Assembly: GCF_040869045.1 (NCBI RefSeq)
Contig: NC_090319.1
Location: forward strand, 49,758,779 to 49,822,778
DNA: 64,000 nt
Origin: Eurosta solidaginis
Lineage: Eukaryota > Arthropoda > Insecta > Diptera > Tephritidae
Direction of reading: 5' to 3'
Made by a program: the position numbers and the translations under genes. Shown here piece after piece: positions 43,681-55,469 of the stretch (the first letter of the stretch is position 1; each line of letters opens with the position of its first letter). A model generated the notes under the pieces. That model did no database searches. It worked only from the letters and a program-made list of their open reading frames with translations, and was not told the origin of the DNA.

Positions 43681-44269
43681 TGTGCTTCCCTAACACTCAA
43701 TACTCACCCTAATGTACACACATTTAAATACAACAACAAAAATGCATTTAACAGTGCATATGATTGCTACATATTGTGGGTGGCGTTGCTGTTAGTTTCA
43801 TATCCGCATCCACTTCCGCTACCAGCAACCACTGTCACTTCACATTCCTAACACCTAACGATGCCTTAACACTCATGCATATGCACATCTACGCATGTAC
43901 ATTCATGTTTTGTTAGAAGCGTATAGCTGCAAACTTTACAGCCTTTTTGTGCGCCGTTTCTAAATCACTGACAGTTGCACTAATGCCTGTCCTGGAATTG
44001 AGGGAGTAAATTTTCACACTTCAATTTTTTTGGTAGGATAGCAGCAGGACTCTTTACGTGTTAGGAAGTGGAAATTAGTGCACAGCGGAATTTGCACATT
44101 GTACGCTGGTGAATTAATTTTTGAATGTGCACACGAAACATTTTCGAGTGTAAATATTTTTTATGTTATCATACAAAATGAGGATGGACATAAATGAAAT
44201 TTATTAGAGGAGAAGTCATATGTGATGAATTTTTCTTAAGCTTAGGGGTATTCTCATTCAGTCAAATGT
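43681..44269. other. Non-coding stretch
   Basis: No gene or recognisable repeat. Confidence 0.45.
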
Positions 44270-44640
44270 TAGGTTAGGCTAGATGGTGCGGTAGTCACCC
44301 CGCCATGGGAAGTGAAACCACGGCAGGGGGAACAAAAAAAAAAAGATCCGTTGTGATACCACATAAGATAACGGTGACGCAAGCTTTAGCTATTTAGAGA
44401 AGCGTTGCGTGGCAACGGTGTAGTTTCTTATAAGATGGATCCTAACCCTGGATAAGGCCTTCGATACTCCTTGTGAACCAAACGCGAAATAATTTCGCCT
44501 GGTTTTGACAAAAGCTGATCAGTCAAGAAAGGAGTACTTCGATGAATCCAGCTCGTTATCCTCAACGCAGTTGCAGAAAGAGGGTTTTCCATTATGTTAG
44601 GACATACCGCATGGACTCCCATTGGGCAGTGACCGCCAAA
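44270..44640 (-). pseudogene. RNase H-type non-LTR 3'-end fragment (family RH-3), copy 1
   Basis: Minus strand. The last coding block (MGVHAVCPN then RRPYPGLGSIL) and the 3' UTR match the corresponding part of the next copy at 44675-45620: TCCGTTGTGATACCACATA and AACGGTGACG are shared. It ends near 44270 in TAGCCTAACCTAAC. Only the terminal ~370 bp survive. Confidence 0.65.
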
Positions 44641-44674
44641 ACGTACTCATGTTCTTATTGCTTATTGGTTTGGT

Positions 44675-45620
44675 AAGTTAGGTTAGGCTAGACTAGGTGG
44701 TAGCTGCCCTGATAAGGATATCCCACTTGGACAACACGAACGTCCGTTGTGATACCACATACACCAAAAATAACGGTGACTTAGTTCTAGCTACTTAGAG
44801 AATCGTTGGGTAGCAACGATAAAGCTCCGAATGATACCGATCTCAACTTTGGATAAATCCTCGGGAGATCCAAGTGAGTCGCGACCGAAGTACTTTCGCC
44901 TAGTTCTGGCAAAAGCTGGGCAATTAAGCATAAAGTGATTTGGTGATTCCACCTCATCATCCTCCATACAGCTGCAGCAGGATGGAGTTTCCAGTATATT
45001 GAGACGTACCGCATGGATACCCATGGGACAGTGCCCTGTCAAAACCCCAATTACCATTGATAGGTGAGCCTTAGTGAAACCAATTATTTCAGCAGACCTC
45101 CTGCCATCCACTTTCGGTCAGAAAGATCTTGCTACCCTACAGGACGTGGTGTCCGTCCAACGTTTGCTGAGCTGACTTGAGGCCCAGCTATGGAAGAGCA
45201 ATCCACAGGTGGCCAGCGGAATACCGAAATCCCTACAGCCATCTTCATCCGGTTCAGTTGTGCCGATGCGGGCTAAGAGATCCGCTTGACAGTTGCCCGG
45301 GATATCAATATGGCCCAGGAACCAGATAATCTTAATTGTAAAATAATTCGATGCAATTGCAAGCGAGGTCAGGCACTCCCAGACCACCCTCGATCGCACT
45401 GTAGTTGAGCCCAAGGCCTTGATAGCCGCTTGGCTATCAGAGTAGATGTTAAATTCCCTACCCGTAGTAGCACTGGATAGCATTTCATTCACCGCATCCT
45501 TAATCGCAGCAACATCCGCTTGGAATACACTGCAGTGATCAGCCAACTTAAACTTGCGGCTTACATTTAGCTCTTGACAAAAGACCCCCTGGTAACTAAG
45601 CAGTACTTTCCGCATAACAC
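44675..45620 (-). pseudogene. RNase H-type non-LTR fragment (family RH-3), copy 2
   Basis: Minus strand, from an RNase H domain with LADHCSVFQADVAAIKDAV (45545), YSDSQAAIKALGS (45450) and WFLGHIDIPGNCQADLLAR (45310). The usual Pro/Val before GH is altered. It is followed by a C-terminal region with a degraded Cys/His tail (CCSCMEDDEVESPNHFMLNC near 44960) and a 3' UTR ending at about 44680 in CTAGCCTAACCTAAC. A stop/frameshift near 45117 separates the two frames. The 5' part, including reverse transcriptase, is absent. Confidence 0.75.
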
Positions 45621-45837
45621 CTACTCTTGCTTAAATGTATTGCTAAGTGTAGACGCGATGAATGTCATAGCAAATTTGTTTAATCAAGGTCTGTTATTAT
45701 AAAACGGTGTTTGGGACACAAATATACTAATATGGACTGTCGTAAAACAGATATATTGACTTCATTAGCACCAAGAGAAAAGTGGCAGGAGAGTTTATAT
45801 AGCGTGGAAAACTGTGAGAGCATATACTGTCAGCAAT

Positions 45838-46300
45838 TATCTGCATAAGTTCAGGCTATCCAATAAGAGCATGGAAATAGTCGCAGGGTTCGCACAAGGT
45901 AAGCAAACGATAGACGTCTTTTCTTGGCCATTTCGACCATGGGTGAGCGTAGCAATTTCTTGTAGATGAACGAATTCAGCTATGTCAATTGGAGCTTTGT
46001 AAACCGGAGCATTGACTTGATGTAAGAGCACTACAGCCAGCAGTATGCCGTGTTTCTTCTCCTTGTTAGACTCCCGCACACCTCATAGTCGCTTAGCGTA
46101 GAAGGAGCTCGTAATAATAGCTCCCATAACCAAATATATCACCATAATAATTCCTTCAGTATCCAAGAAAACGGATGACATAACTTTCCCTGCAGAGCTT
46201 GACACTTTGAATCTCGATTCGTTTCCATGTAATCGATTATTGTTTAGTTTCGGCGTTGAAGTGGTGGTGTCGTCTTTGTAAACCAAACATGCCAAAAAAC
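45838..46300 (-). pseudogene. Mariner-family transposase relic
   Basis: Minus strand. The first segment has SSAGKVMSSVFLDTEGIIMV (46205-46145), corresponding to the mariner motif around the first catalytic Asp (usually FWDSEG; here FLDTEG). The frame breaks near 46083 and resumes with LLHQVNAPVYKA near 46020, where mariner has HQDNAPAHK, so the second catalytic Asp is Val here. The usual PPYSPDLAP region after it cannot be read. No inverted terminal repeats were found. It is a dead fragment. Confidence 0.75.
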
Positions 46301-46974
46301 ATTACTGCTTTGCTTGCAAGTTTTCGAGATTTGCTCTTAAAATGTCGCCTTCCGCGCAGAAGTTTGTTTCACGTATTCCTTCGCAGGGATTCTTTGAATA
46401 GTGGCAAATGAGATCCTTATGACCTCATGTACTTACATGGGCTAGTCACGCTTCGATTGCCCAATACAATTTCTTGAACCTTATTTTACGTTCTCTTCAG
46501 CCAGGGACGTGGATGGTTGTCCGTTACAATGTTCAGGTTCTTCTCAACCTAAACTCCGTCGCTTGGAATTTGGAGGAGAAGAGTATCCTTTGGTTTCCAA
46601 TAGGTCCCTGTGTATGTCTTTGGTAGCCATTTTTTTTAAGCTGAGGTATTTGATGACATCTCTGTTTAAATTTTTTTCCATTCCAATTCTCATTACTTTT
46701 GGTTCATTCTTCATAAGTCCCTTAACTCGATCGAGGTTATACTGTTCTTTTTATTCTTTCTCTTCTTCTGCCATTACGTAATCTGTTACATTTCGTTTAA
46801 GGATCCCCTTCGTTAAACTTAAAACTTTTCCTTTCCATTGTTTTTCCTTTTAGCCCTTTTTTCTCATTTTCCAAATTATCAAATTATGTTGCTGTTATTT
46901 GGTTTATGTCCACTTTCTGTGATTTTCCCTTCGTAATTACGCGTAATTCGCTGTATGCCCCATGTATTTAGCAA
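46301..46974. other. Non-coding stretch
   Basis: No supported gene. TTTGGTTTATGTCCACTTTC near 46899 is an isolated match to the pyrimidine-rich repeat at 42 kb. Confidence 0.45.
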
Positions 46975-47088
46975 ACTAGGACTGGGACTGGGAACAAGGG
47001 ATGGAGAAGAATAAAAAGAACTAGATAGAAAATGAGGGAAGTAGAAAGAGACTGGGAAGTGATAGAGTTAGACGAAGATAGAGATGAA
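46975..47088 (+). mobile_element. Helitron fragment
   Basis: AGGACTGGGACTGGGAACAAGG followed by GGGATGGAGAAGAA and the GA-rich block matches the middle of the Helitron copies at 4.3 and 55.7 kb. The terminal hairpin and CTAG are absent because the sequence switches into an R1-type fragment. Confidence 0.6.
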
Positions 47089-48022
47089 GCCGTGGGAAGA
47101 ATGAAGGAATGGCTGAAGAAAATGGGGCTAAAGATGGCTAGCAATAAGACAGAAGTGGTTTGGTGAGCTCAAAGAGGACTGTGGATAAGTTAGTCCTAAC
47201 TATACAATATTGGCAAATAAATTTAAAGCTTTTCTTTAAATATTTAGGAGTAAACATTGACTCAAAACTAACTTTTAAGGAGCACATGAGGGCGGTGGGA
47301 GAGAAAAGTTCTAGAGTAAGTGGAGTCCTAACGCGAATAATGCCCAACATCGGCGGCCCAGGCGAAACTACCCTCCAGCTTTTATCCAACGTAATCAGCT
47401 CGATAATATTATATGCAGCACGGTTGGCACGGATCTAAAATGGCCCACCAAAAAGTTATACTACCAGCCTACCGTAACACTGCTATACGATATATATCTT
47501 GTGCTTATCTGACGGTGTCCGAGGGCGTGATTCCTGTTCATGCGATCGGCATGTCATTTAAATGGGCCGACCATCTGAAAATGCCAAGAAAAGTCACGAA
47601 TAATAGTTAGGTGGAAAGAAAAAGGGCGCGTGTTAGTGATAGTTTGGAATATAGCGGAATGGTACGAGCGGAAACACGACGAACTGAACTACCACCTCAC
47701 ACAGATATTGAGCGGGCACGGCGGGTTTAAGGAATATCTATATAAGCGTAGGATAGGAGAGGGTCCTTTTTGTTCACACTGTCCCTCCGAATTAGAAAAC
47801 ACAGAACACGTCATATTTCACCGCCCTCGTTTTCACGTCGAAAGACTTTATGTACACAGTGTTTTTGGAGAGGATCCCTCCATTAGCAGTTTAGTTCCCC
47901 GAGTGTGCAGACAAATACATTGTTGGACTTTTGTGAGCAAGATGGCCTCTCTAGTTATAACGCAATTGATGCATGCTGAGAGGGAGCGCAGAGAAATTTG
48001 CATGCGAAGCAGTGGCGGCTAA
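47089..48022 (+). pseudogene. R1-clade ORF2 3'-terminal fragment
   Basis: Collinear with the last part of the ORF2 at 27706-30144 and extending beyond its break. It has KYLGVNIDSKLTFKEHMRAVG (47248), RIMPNIGGPGETTLQLLS (47333) and HQKVILPAYR. After these come the segment lost in the long copy (AYLTVSEGVIPVHAIGM near 47507, EWYERKHDELNY near 47655), the C-terminal zinc-finger-like CSHCPSELENTEHVIFH (47770-47820), and a natural end with HAERERREICMR before the stop at 48020. Frameshifts lie near 47430 and 47610. Confidence 0.85.
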
Positions 48023-48049
48023 ATTGATTTCGAATCGATGATTTTAACA

Positions 48050-48175
48050 CGCTATAAGTGAAGTATATGAATACATCAAACTTTGAAGATCTACTACCAC
48101 AGTAGTGCTGTTAATAAAGAGCATTTTATATAAAGAACATTTGCGTTAATTCATTCGACAGCACAGTGATTCGCA
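48050..48175 (+). repeat. Fragment related to the solo LTR family
   Basis: TTTAACACGCTATAAGTGAAG, then TAATAAAGAGCATTTTATATA, then AATTCATTCGACAG and GTGATTCG follow the same order as in the LTR at 54841-55572 (AACACGCTATCAGT, TAATAAAGACCATTTT, TTTATTCAACAG, GCGATTCG). Neither terminus is visible. Confidence 0.45.
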
Positions 48176-48471
48176 CGAAATTCGAGCAGTACGTTTCTTA
48201 TTGTCGGCCTCTTATATATGCATGCGCTTCTATTATTTCTCAGTGTATTTCAGAGTCCTCTACTTTCGCTCAGTACTGTACACTACTGTGTTTATGTATG
48301 AGTCCATATTTCTTATATCCTGTGCTTTGTCAACATGCATGCGCCATTTTCTGCCTCTGGCAAAGGAGATGCACATCCTGCAATAATAAAATAATTCTCA
48401 TAAATATAAAATGGAAGAAATATCTATCTGTGCAAGTGTACATGCAGTGTATATGAATAATGTATGTTCAT
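48176..48471. other. Non-coding stretch
   Basis: No gene or recognised repeat. Confidence 0.4.
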
Positions 48472-48772
48472 TAGGGTGGGTCGATTTGTATGGACGAAAG
48501 TTAACCGATATCGCGCCATCGATTTTAGCCTATCCGACCCAAAAATCCCCGCTAAAAACGTTGCCGATGAAAATTTTACAATCAAATGAAATTTTTTTTA
48601 GTAGGTCATGAAAAAAACCTTAAAAATCAAAGCCAAAAAAAGTCAAAAAAATGAAATTTCGCAGGTTCGAAAATAATTTTTTTTGGGTATGCATGGTGGA
48701 ACTTTTTTCCTGAGCCCAAATCCTTTCGAAAAATCGATGGCGCGATATCGGTTAAGAAATCGACCCAGTCTA
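48472..48772. mobile_element. MITE with TA target duplication (297 bp)
   Basis: The element 48474-48770 is flanked by TA on both sides. The ends are GGGTGGGTCGATTT and, inverted, GACTGGGTCGATTT. The inverted repeats continue inward with the perfectly shared ACCGATATCGCGCCATCGAT after a 13-versus-1 bp offset, so nearly 50 bp at each end are complementary. The interior is A-rich and non-coding. A TA duplication suggests mobilisation by a Tc1/mariner-type transposase (inference). Confidence 0.75.
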
Positions 48773-49869
48773 ATGTTCATATATACAAATATGTCCACAT
48801 GCATAAATATTCATATTATGCATGTATGTGTAAATATATGAAATTTTTTTCTTCATCATTTTAAATTTTAATTCCAATTAAATTTTTTCATCTGGTTAAT
48901 TTAAAAACTTTTAACTGTGTACTTTTTGGGATTCACACAGCTGGCGTATATACCGTGTATATATGTATATATGTATGCGTGTATACGTAAGAATATATTG
49001 TATGTCTGTGGACACTGTAATTGCCTATGGATGTGAAAAGATAAACACGCCACATAATTGTAATTAAAACAATAAAAAATGCACTTCATTGATGAATCGA
49101 GTATATTATGAAGCCAAGGCAAATAAATAAATACAAATGTAAATGTACTTATATAGAGAATATAAACAATAGTATTCTTAATGAACAATCTAGGATGTGT
49201 TTTTTTGGTTTCAGAGGAGAAAGCTTCCAAGTGAGTGTTGGACCTTAACCAGACTAAAACTCCTGCCGTATAAGTACCATTTCCCCCGTAACTAACATTA
49301 AGTATTCCGTCAGGAGGTTGGTCTAGCACTAGGCTCTACATGCGTTGAGGTAATGTTGCAGTACTTGCACAGTCGCACTGCGCACGGTGGAGTATTTGAT
49401 CAATCTAGCTGGCCAAAAGTCGATTTTTCAAAATGTTCCAATTTTTTTTTAAATATATTCCCTGGCGTTCCTAGATGTCCACTGAATAGTATAGATATCC
49501 CAAAACCCATCTGCAACGTAAACGGAGCTAACCGCGCACATCTAAAGTTGTATAAAAATTGTATGCAGTTTGATGTATTTTTCGATTAAAAAGCAATAAT
49601 AAACCCTTTTTTTAATGGACGCTGTGACAGCGCGCTGCCCTCAAGTGCTCAAGTGGGGTCCAATGAAACCAGGCTAATCCTGTTCATGCCGAGTCGTTGT
49701 AAGGCAGTGGTTTGTTAACCGTCGAAATCTAAAACTGCTCAGCTACAGAGGAAACCTCATCAGCTAAGTAAAATAAATGACGTATTAGTAATTAATGTAC
49801 ATACATATAATGGATCGAATTAGTAGAAATTGAATTCAACATGTTAATGAATACTGTTAGTTACTATTA
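48773..49869. other. Non-coding stretch
   Basis: A TATA/CATA microsatellite lies near 48955-48985. The unclassified dispersed repeat is at 49208-49380. No gene is supported. Confidence 0.45.
49208..49380 (+). repeat. Unclassified dispersed repeat, copy 2
   Basis: Counterpart of 31115-31300 with the same order of short identical blocks. AAACTCCTGCCGTATAAGTA here corresponds to AACCTCCTACTGTCTAAGTA there. Confidence 0.6.
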
Positions 49870-51090
49870 AGAGAGTAAAGAACAGAAACGCGAGTCCGAA
49901 ACATCAAATGTGCTAGAGTGGGAGTTGTAATTCTGACACAAACAGCGGAAGGGCTCATTTAATTCAAAATTTGTTCTACAATGTTTTAGGTAGTAAGGTT
50001 AAAAATGTCTTGAAGGCCGGGAAGGGACATTAGAGTTTACTTCGCTCAACAGAAATGAGCTAGAGAGCGAACCATTTAGTAATTTAATCATAAATACGGT
50101 TCCAAGCGTTTCCCTAAGACTAGCAAGGGCGGAAAGATTAATAAGTTTCAGGCGATTAGTATAAGTTGGCAGATTATACGTGGAATTCCAATGGAAATCT
50201 CTTAAGGAGAAAAGTAAAAATTGTTTTTGGACTGATTCTAGCCGATCAGTATGAACCTGGTAGCTCGGGTTCCAAATTATTGCACCATATTCTAATATTG
50301 GCCTAACTAATGTTGTATAAGGAGCTTTAGTAACGTACGGGTCGCTAAATTGTTTAGACCATCGCTTTACAAACGCCAAAACACCTCTAGCCTTATTAAC
50401 AGCTGCAGTAATATGAAGGTTGAAGTAAAGTTTACTCTTCATATTAACACCAAGGTCTATAAAACTGTATACCTTTTCAAGATTACAATTGTTAAGAGAG
50501 TAGGAAGCTGGCTGAAGTAATCTACGAGAAAAGCACATAAATTTGCATTTTTTAAGATCAAGTGGCATATAGTTGATGGAGCACCAATTGTGCAATGCGT
50601 CCAGATCTGATCGCTTGACGCATAGGATAAACAAATTTTTACATCATCAGCGTACATCAAAATTTCAGAAAATTTTATTGTTGTAGAAATATCGTTTATA
50701 AACAGCAAGAACAGAATTGGGCCAACATGACTGTCCTGAGGAACTCCAGAATTTACATCAATGACATCGGACAAAGCATTTTTAAAGATAACTCTTTGAG
50801 TTCTATCAAAATATAAGACGATATCCATTGCGTGAGACCTGGTTGAAAGCCTAGAATATTCTGTTTATTAATAAGTAGCGAGTGCCATACTTTGTCAAAC
50901 GCTTTACTAAAATCTGTGTATACAACGTCCGTGTGCATGTATTCACGAAACCCATTTGAGACATGAGTTGTGAATTCAAGCAGGTTTGTGGATTTTTCCC
51001 TTGCAAAATCCGTGTTGGCAACTAGCAATGATGTATGCAAAAACTCCCTAGTTGTTAGTTGCTCAGACTGAAGAGGCCATATATCCAATC
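49870..51090 (-). pseudogene. CR1-group (family J-like) reverse transcriptase fragment
   Basis: Minus strand. The RT core is spread over three frames: EKSTNLLEFTTHVSNGF and YTDFSKAFDKVWHSL (51000-50880, catalytic Asp kept), GVPQDSHVGPILFL (50750) and MYADDVKI (50660, catalytic pair kept). The thumb and C-terminus run from 50634 to about 49999 (NKARGVLAFVKRW, RPILEYGAIIWNPSYQVH), with a degraded tail to 49870. It is collinear with 37900-39090 of family J but clearly diverged, so it represents an older copy or sister subfamily. It is 5' truncated within the RT. Confidence 0.85.
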
Positions 51091-51487
51091 TGTGCCCAGA
51101 AAATTACTACTCTTGATAGTTATTACCTTTTCACTCATATGCCGTTATTTTTATGGTGAGAGGCCTTGCCTCCAATCAGTACATCAGACTTTACTATTTG
51201 ATTACTTCATTGCATCTTTCGCTGTTAGAAAGGCCGTGTTCCAATCCGTGTTTTAGGTCTCTTTATGTTGCTATCGCATTGCAGTCTTTCCAGGCCTCTT
51301 TGCCACTTTATGATGTCTGTTATGGCGTTGCATGGTCCTTTTATCTAACTTTCCAACGTGTGGCCCACAAACTTCGCAGGAGTTTAACGAATGTACTAAA
51401 TTTAATGATTGTTCAGCGAAACAGATAAATTTGCAGCTAGGCGTCGTGGTCTATAAAATTAACATGCTGATGCTTACATAAACTTCG
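51091..51487. other. Non-coding stretch
   Basis: No gene is supported. Confidence 0.4.
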
Positions 51488-52560
51488 TACTTTATCATCA
51501 TCATCATTAATTGGCGCTTAACCTACTAAACGATTTTAGCAGTTTCGTAACAAGTCACGCCGGCTATCCCTTTTTCGATAAATAACACCATGTGAGGTTA
51601 AGCCTGCCTGTCCCAACTCAGTGGAGACTTTCTCCTTCCTCTGTATCCAAACTTTAGTGTTGACTGAAATACTTTCTTGTCCGGAGCGTCCATTCGCTTA
51701 GGTAGCGAAGCCTTAGGGTTTTTATTGGGTGCACTATCTTCATATCTGTGTAAAGCTCATACAGCTCATCATTATACCTCCTTCGAAACTCGCCGACGGC
51801 ATCACGGAAAGGATCATAAATCTTCCGGACACTTTTCTTTCGAACACTGTAAGGGCGTTCTTATCTTCTCTCGACACTGTCCATGACTCTGAGTCATTCA
51901 TCATGACATCATGAGCCATACAACGTACAACTCAACATTAAACGTTTTCGGTACTCGACGTCGCAGACGCATTGAGGCCCGTGGGCCTTTCGAAGAAATT
52001 CTCTTTTAAACAATCCCAGCGTCGTCTCGTTTGATGTGGTCATGTTCGACGCTTCTGCATTATATAGCAGGATGGGTACGGTAAGTGAGTTGTATCGTGT
52101 TGCTCTTCGTTTGCTTTTCAATTGTCTACTCAATCCAAAGTAGAATTTGTTGGCAAGTGTGATTCTTCGCTGGATTTTTAGACCGACATTGTTATTTGTG
52201 TTAATGCTGGGTTTCAAATAAACGAAGTCCCTTACTATTTCGAAATTATTGCTGTCAACAGGGACGTGGTTGTCAAAACAAAAATCTGCGTCGCTTGATG
52301 ATTGCAGGTACTTTGTTTTGTTCTCATTCACCTTCAACCTGATCTTTTGAGCTACCGTTTCCATTTCGGAGTAAGCTGAACCTACGACGCGGATGTTCGG
52401 GCCGTTGATGTCAATGTCGTCATTATACGTCAGTAATTGTATGCCTTTATATAACTAATATGCTTCCAGAGCCGTTAAGTTCTGCAGGCAATATAATTTC
52501 TCCAGCATCAAATTAAAGAAATCCCACACAATAGTCACTCTTTTTGACAACTCGATTAGT
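51488..52560 (-). pseudogene. RTE-like non-LTR reverse transcriptase, C-terminal remnant
   Basis: Minus strand. A degraded active site (TYNDDIDI near 52430, where YADD is expected) leads into IRLKVNENKTKYL (52335). Then come FEIVRDFVYL, RRITLANKFYFGLSRQLKS, VPILLYNAE and GLFKREFLRK, ending after CDVEYRKR near 51935. A further block, GEFRRRYNDELYELYTDMKI, lies near 51800-51750 in another frame. The 3' end is the AATTAATGATGATGATGAT tail near 51488-51510. The KTKYL...FVYLG...LANRCYFGL pattern is one I associate with RTE-type insect elements. Several stops make it inactive. Confidence 0.7.
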
Positions 52561-54643
52561 TTCGAAGGGCTCGGAGAGGTCCTTCCAAATTTTAACTGAG
52601 CTGATGGAGTTGCTCAAAGTAATTTTGCATAACACTACAAGTTTTGCAAGAAACGAAATTCAGACATAGCAGCAGCTTTTGATGTGTGTCAGTTCTTTTT
52701 GCGTGGGTTTTTCCAAGATTTTGCGTATATTGGAAATCTGTTCGATATTAGATTTACCAGGTGTGAAGTCGCCCTCATGGGTGCCAACCGACCGATACAC
52801 GGTGGGATTCGAACTTTCGCACAATACGCTTGACAGGAGCTTATATGCGATACTAAGAAAGATAAATCCACGCTATAAATGGCGCAGTTTTCAGGTTCCC
52901 TCTTCTTGTGAACTGGGCAAAGAACACTTAGATTGCAATCGACAGGTTTGCACTCGTGGGACCATATCTTGTACAGAAGTTGATGCTACGTCTTAACAAC
53001 ACCTCGCCGCCGCATTTGAATAGCTCCGCAAGCAATTCACTAGGATCCGCGGAATTATTTTTTTTGGATGTTGTTATTATAGAAAATAATAATTTTCTAT
53101 ATAATTTTTAGTAATTTATTTAAACTTTATTTTTTTAAAAGATATTTTTGATAACTGAAAATATTTTCATTTTTTAATAATAAACAATAAACAATCTAAT
53201 AATAAAAAATTTTAAATATAACAAAGTATATTACAAGTACATAAATAACCCTACAGTTATTGCTATTCTGATTTCACCATAATCGGGTAGGGGAACACTA
53301 ATTCCATCTTCATTGTTTGGGGGCTCGATTTCATCGTCCTTCCTGGGAGTGCAGTACTTTTCTTCATTTTGTTTTTAACTTTTAAATATGACCAGAAATT
53401 GTTTTAGAATGGAATAAATTTTCCCCTAAAAAATTCAGCTTTAATAGTCTTCAAGACCCGTTGAGTGTTTAGGTCTAAGGTCCATATAAATAGTGTTTGA
53501 TAAAACATTTCGAAACATTCTCATTTACTACCAAGAAGATTTATCGGCCGAAGCCACTTCTAGCTACATATGTACAAACGTTAACATTTACTTCGGCTCT
53601 CTACGGTCAATATTATCTTCATCAAACCGCATACACTATAAGCTGCTCTATTAAACTGTATTAAAGTTATGAAAGTTGGAGGCCTTAAGAACTTCTATGG
53701 TCAGGTATCAACCACTTGGTAAAGTGTCCGTGCATATCCAACCAATTTGCTGGCTCATCAAAACTCGCAGAATGCAGTAAAGTTGGTAGATAAAATTCGA
53801 AATATGTCGCGTTGTCATTCACATTGCCACCATCATCATCGTCATCATTATCATCAAAGTCATAGATTTCGTCCCTTGTATGCCTCACTTCTGTAACAAT
53901 ACTCACTATGCCTTATTGTGCACACAGAAAATATGTTTTTTACTTGACTGGCCGTATGCAGCAGTTAGTAAATCAAGAGCACAGTTAACTGCCTCCTGCA
54001 GTATCATTAGTTTTGCCTTGAAGTATATGTATGCACATACACATGCACACATAGCTATTTGTATCTATGTATGTATATGTATATTGTTGTGTGCGGTAGC
54101 GCCATCACCAAATGCAGCGAACACCGATTTTCAAGTTATGCTCAATCATCCTTTTATTGCAGCAATGAGCCATTTCTATTCCTCCATTTCGACCATGGTC
54201 TTGAATTTGATAAAGTTCCATTTTTTTGCTTGTGCTCTACATAGGAGTGATTATTGCTGGAATAAACAAAATCTATGCCTTTTTTCTTGCTTCATTGCAT
54301 GTAATTGTTTGAGAGCCATAAAGCACAAAAGCAAATAAAAACAATCAAATGAATGACTTTTCAAATTTCATTGCAATGTCAGCAGTTTGCGCATTTTAGT
54401 GATTCAATTTGCAGGCATTTAAATGATAGCAACGTCATTTGTAGTGCAGTTATGTAAAGATATACAAAATGCAGTTGATGAAAGTGCAAAACCTTGCAAC
54501 AATTTGCTGGCTGCACATATGTAAATAATATGTAGTTTCATATGTAAGTTGCTGGATATACTCTATATGTGGGGATGACGGTGCGTATGAGTAACTTTTT
54601 CTACTGGCTATGTCGCAGTAGTAGGGGCTCTTCGTCTATCTTA
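52561..54643. other. Non-coding stretch
   Basis: Very AT-rich at 53040-53230. CAT/ATC trinucleotide repeats lie at 53825-53860 and (TA/CA)-type microsatellites at 54025-54085. Minus-strand GTTCGAATCCCACC near 52805-52818 matches a pol III B-box, but no tRNA fold surrounds it. No gene is supported. Confidence 0.45.
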
Positions 54644-55351
54644 TCTATATATATACATATGAATTTCGTGCTACGTTGTTTGTCCGCGATGGACTCCTAA
54701 GCGACTCAAACGATTACATTTTGATGCAACTTGAAAGATAGGATAGCGTTTATGTGAAGTTTCTTACCGGGATGTGGAGCAGGGACCGAGTTATTCGAAA
54801 CAAATTCTATTCACAGTTCGATTTACCTGAAATTTAGTATTGTGGCGAATTTTAGCATCACTAACCTGTTAGTACATAAAGGCACAACAACAAAAAAGCA
54901 AGCTACCACTCATGTGTACATGAATACATGAATTTAATCATCATTTACACACATACATCCAAGGCAACGGGGAGATGCTCAGAACACATGTAATCATCAG
55001 CCGAAGTAGTACTCAGAGCAAATAGCGGGAACCTGGACGCAGGGACAACAGTAGGCTCTTAAAAAATGAGAAATATGGAACGCCACCCTGAAGTAATGCG
55101 AAAGTGGTATCGGAGTGGGCGACGGTTCCAAAACGGGGCTGTTTTTTAGTCTACGGACACACGGTTGCTGCGACGGCAACAATTATAGTGCATTAGGCAT
55201 TTTTCGGCCTCCCCGCAAAAAAAAAAAACGTACTCACATATACATAATAATAATACATAATAATAATAAACATGGATATGGCTAGTACCAAGCATGAAGT
55301 TCGCGAAATTACTAGACCTTAGGAGAAATGGGTGAACGAGGAAACCGAGAG

Positions 55352-55358
55352 TATAAAT
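55352..55358 (+). promoter_or_regulatory. TATA box of solo LTR
   Basis: TATAAAT within GAGAGTATAAATGCAGCGC. The flanks are shared with the other LTR copy, marking the probable transcription start region. Confidence 0.6.
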
Positions 55359-55463
55359 GCAGCGCAAGCTGAGGCATGACTAATCGGTTTGATTTAAACA
55401 CGCTATCAGTTGCGAATTGAATTTTAATTGTGAAGTATAATTGTAGTATTCCCAAAGTACTCT

Positions 55464-55469
55464 AATAAA
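55464..55469 (+). terminator. Polyadenylation signal of solo LTR
   Basis: AATAAA about 110 bp after the TATA box and 100 bp before the LTR end. Confidence 0.5.

Noticed and set aside
52800..52820. Possible tRNA gene (GTTCGAATCCC on the minus strand)
   Set aside because: Only a B-box-like string is present; no A-box or cloverleaf could be drawn around it.
53685..53906. Asp-rich minus-strand frame (DDNDDDDDGG)
   Set aside because: The acidic run is a CAT/ATC trinucleotide repeat; no splice signals, homology or neighbours support a gene.
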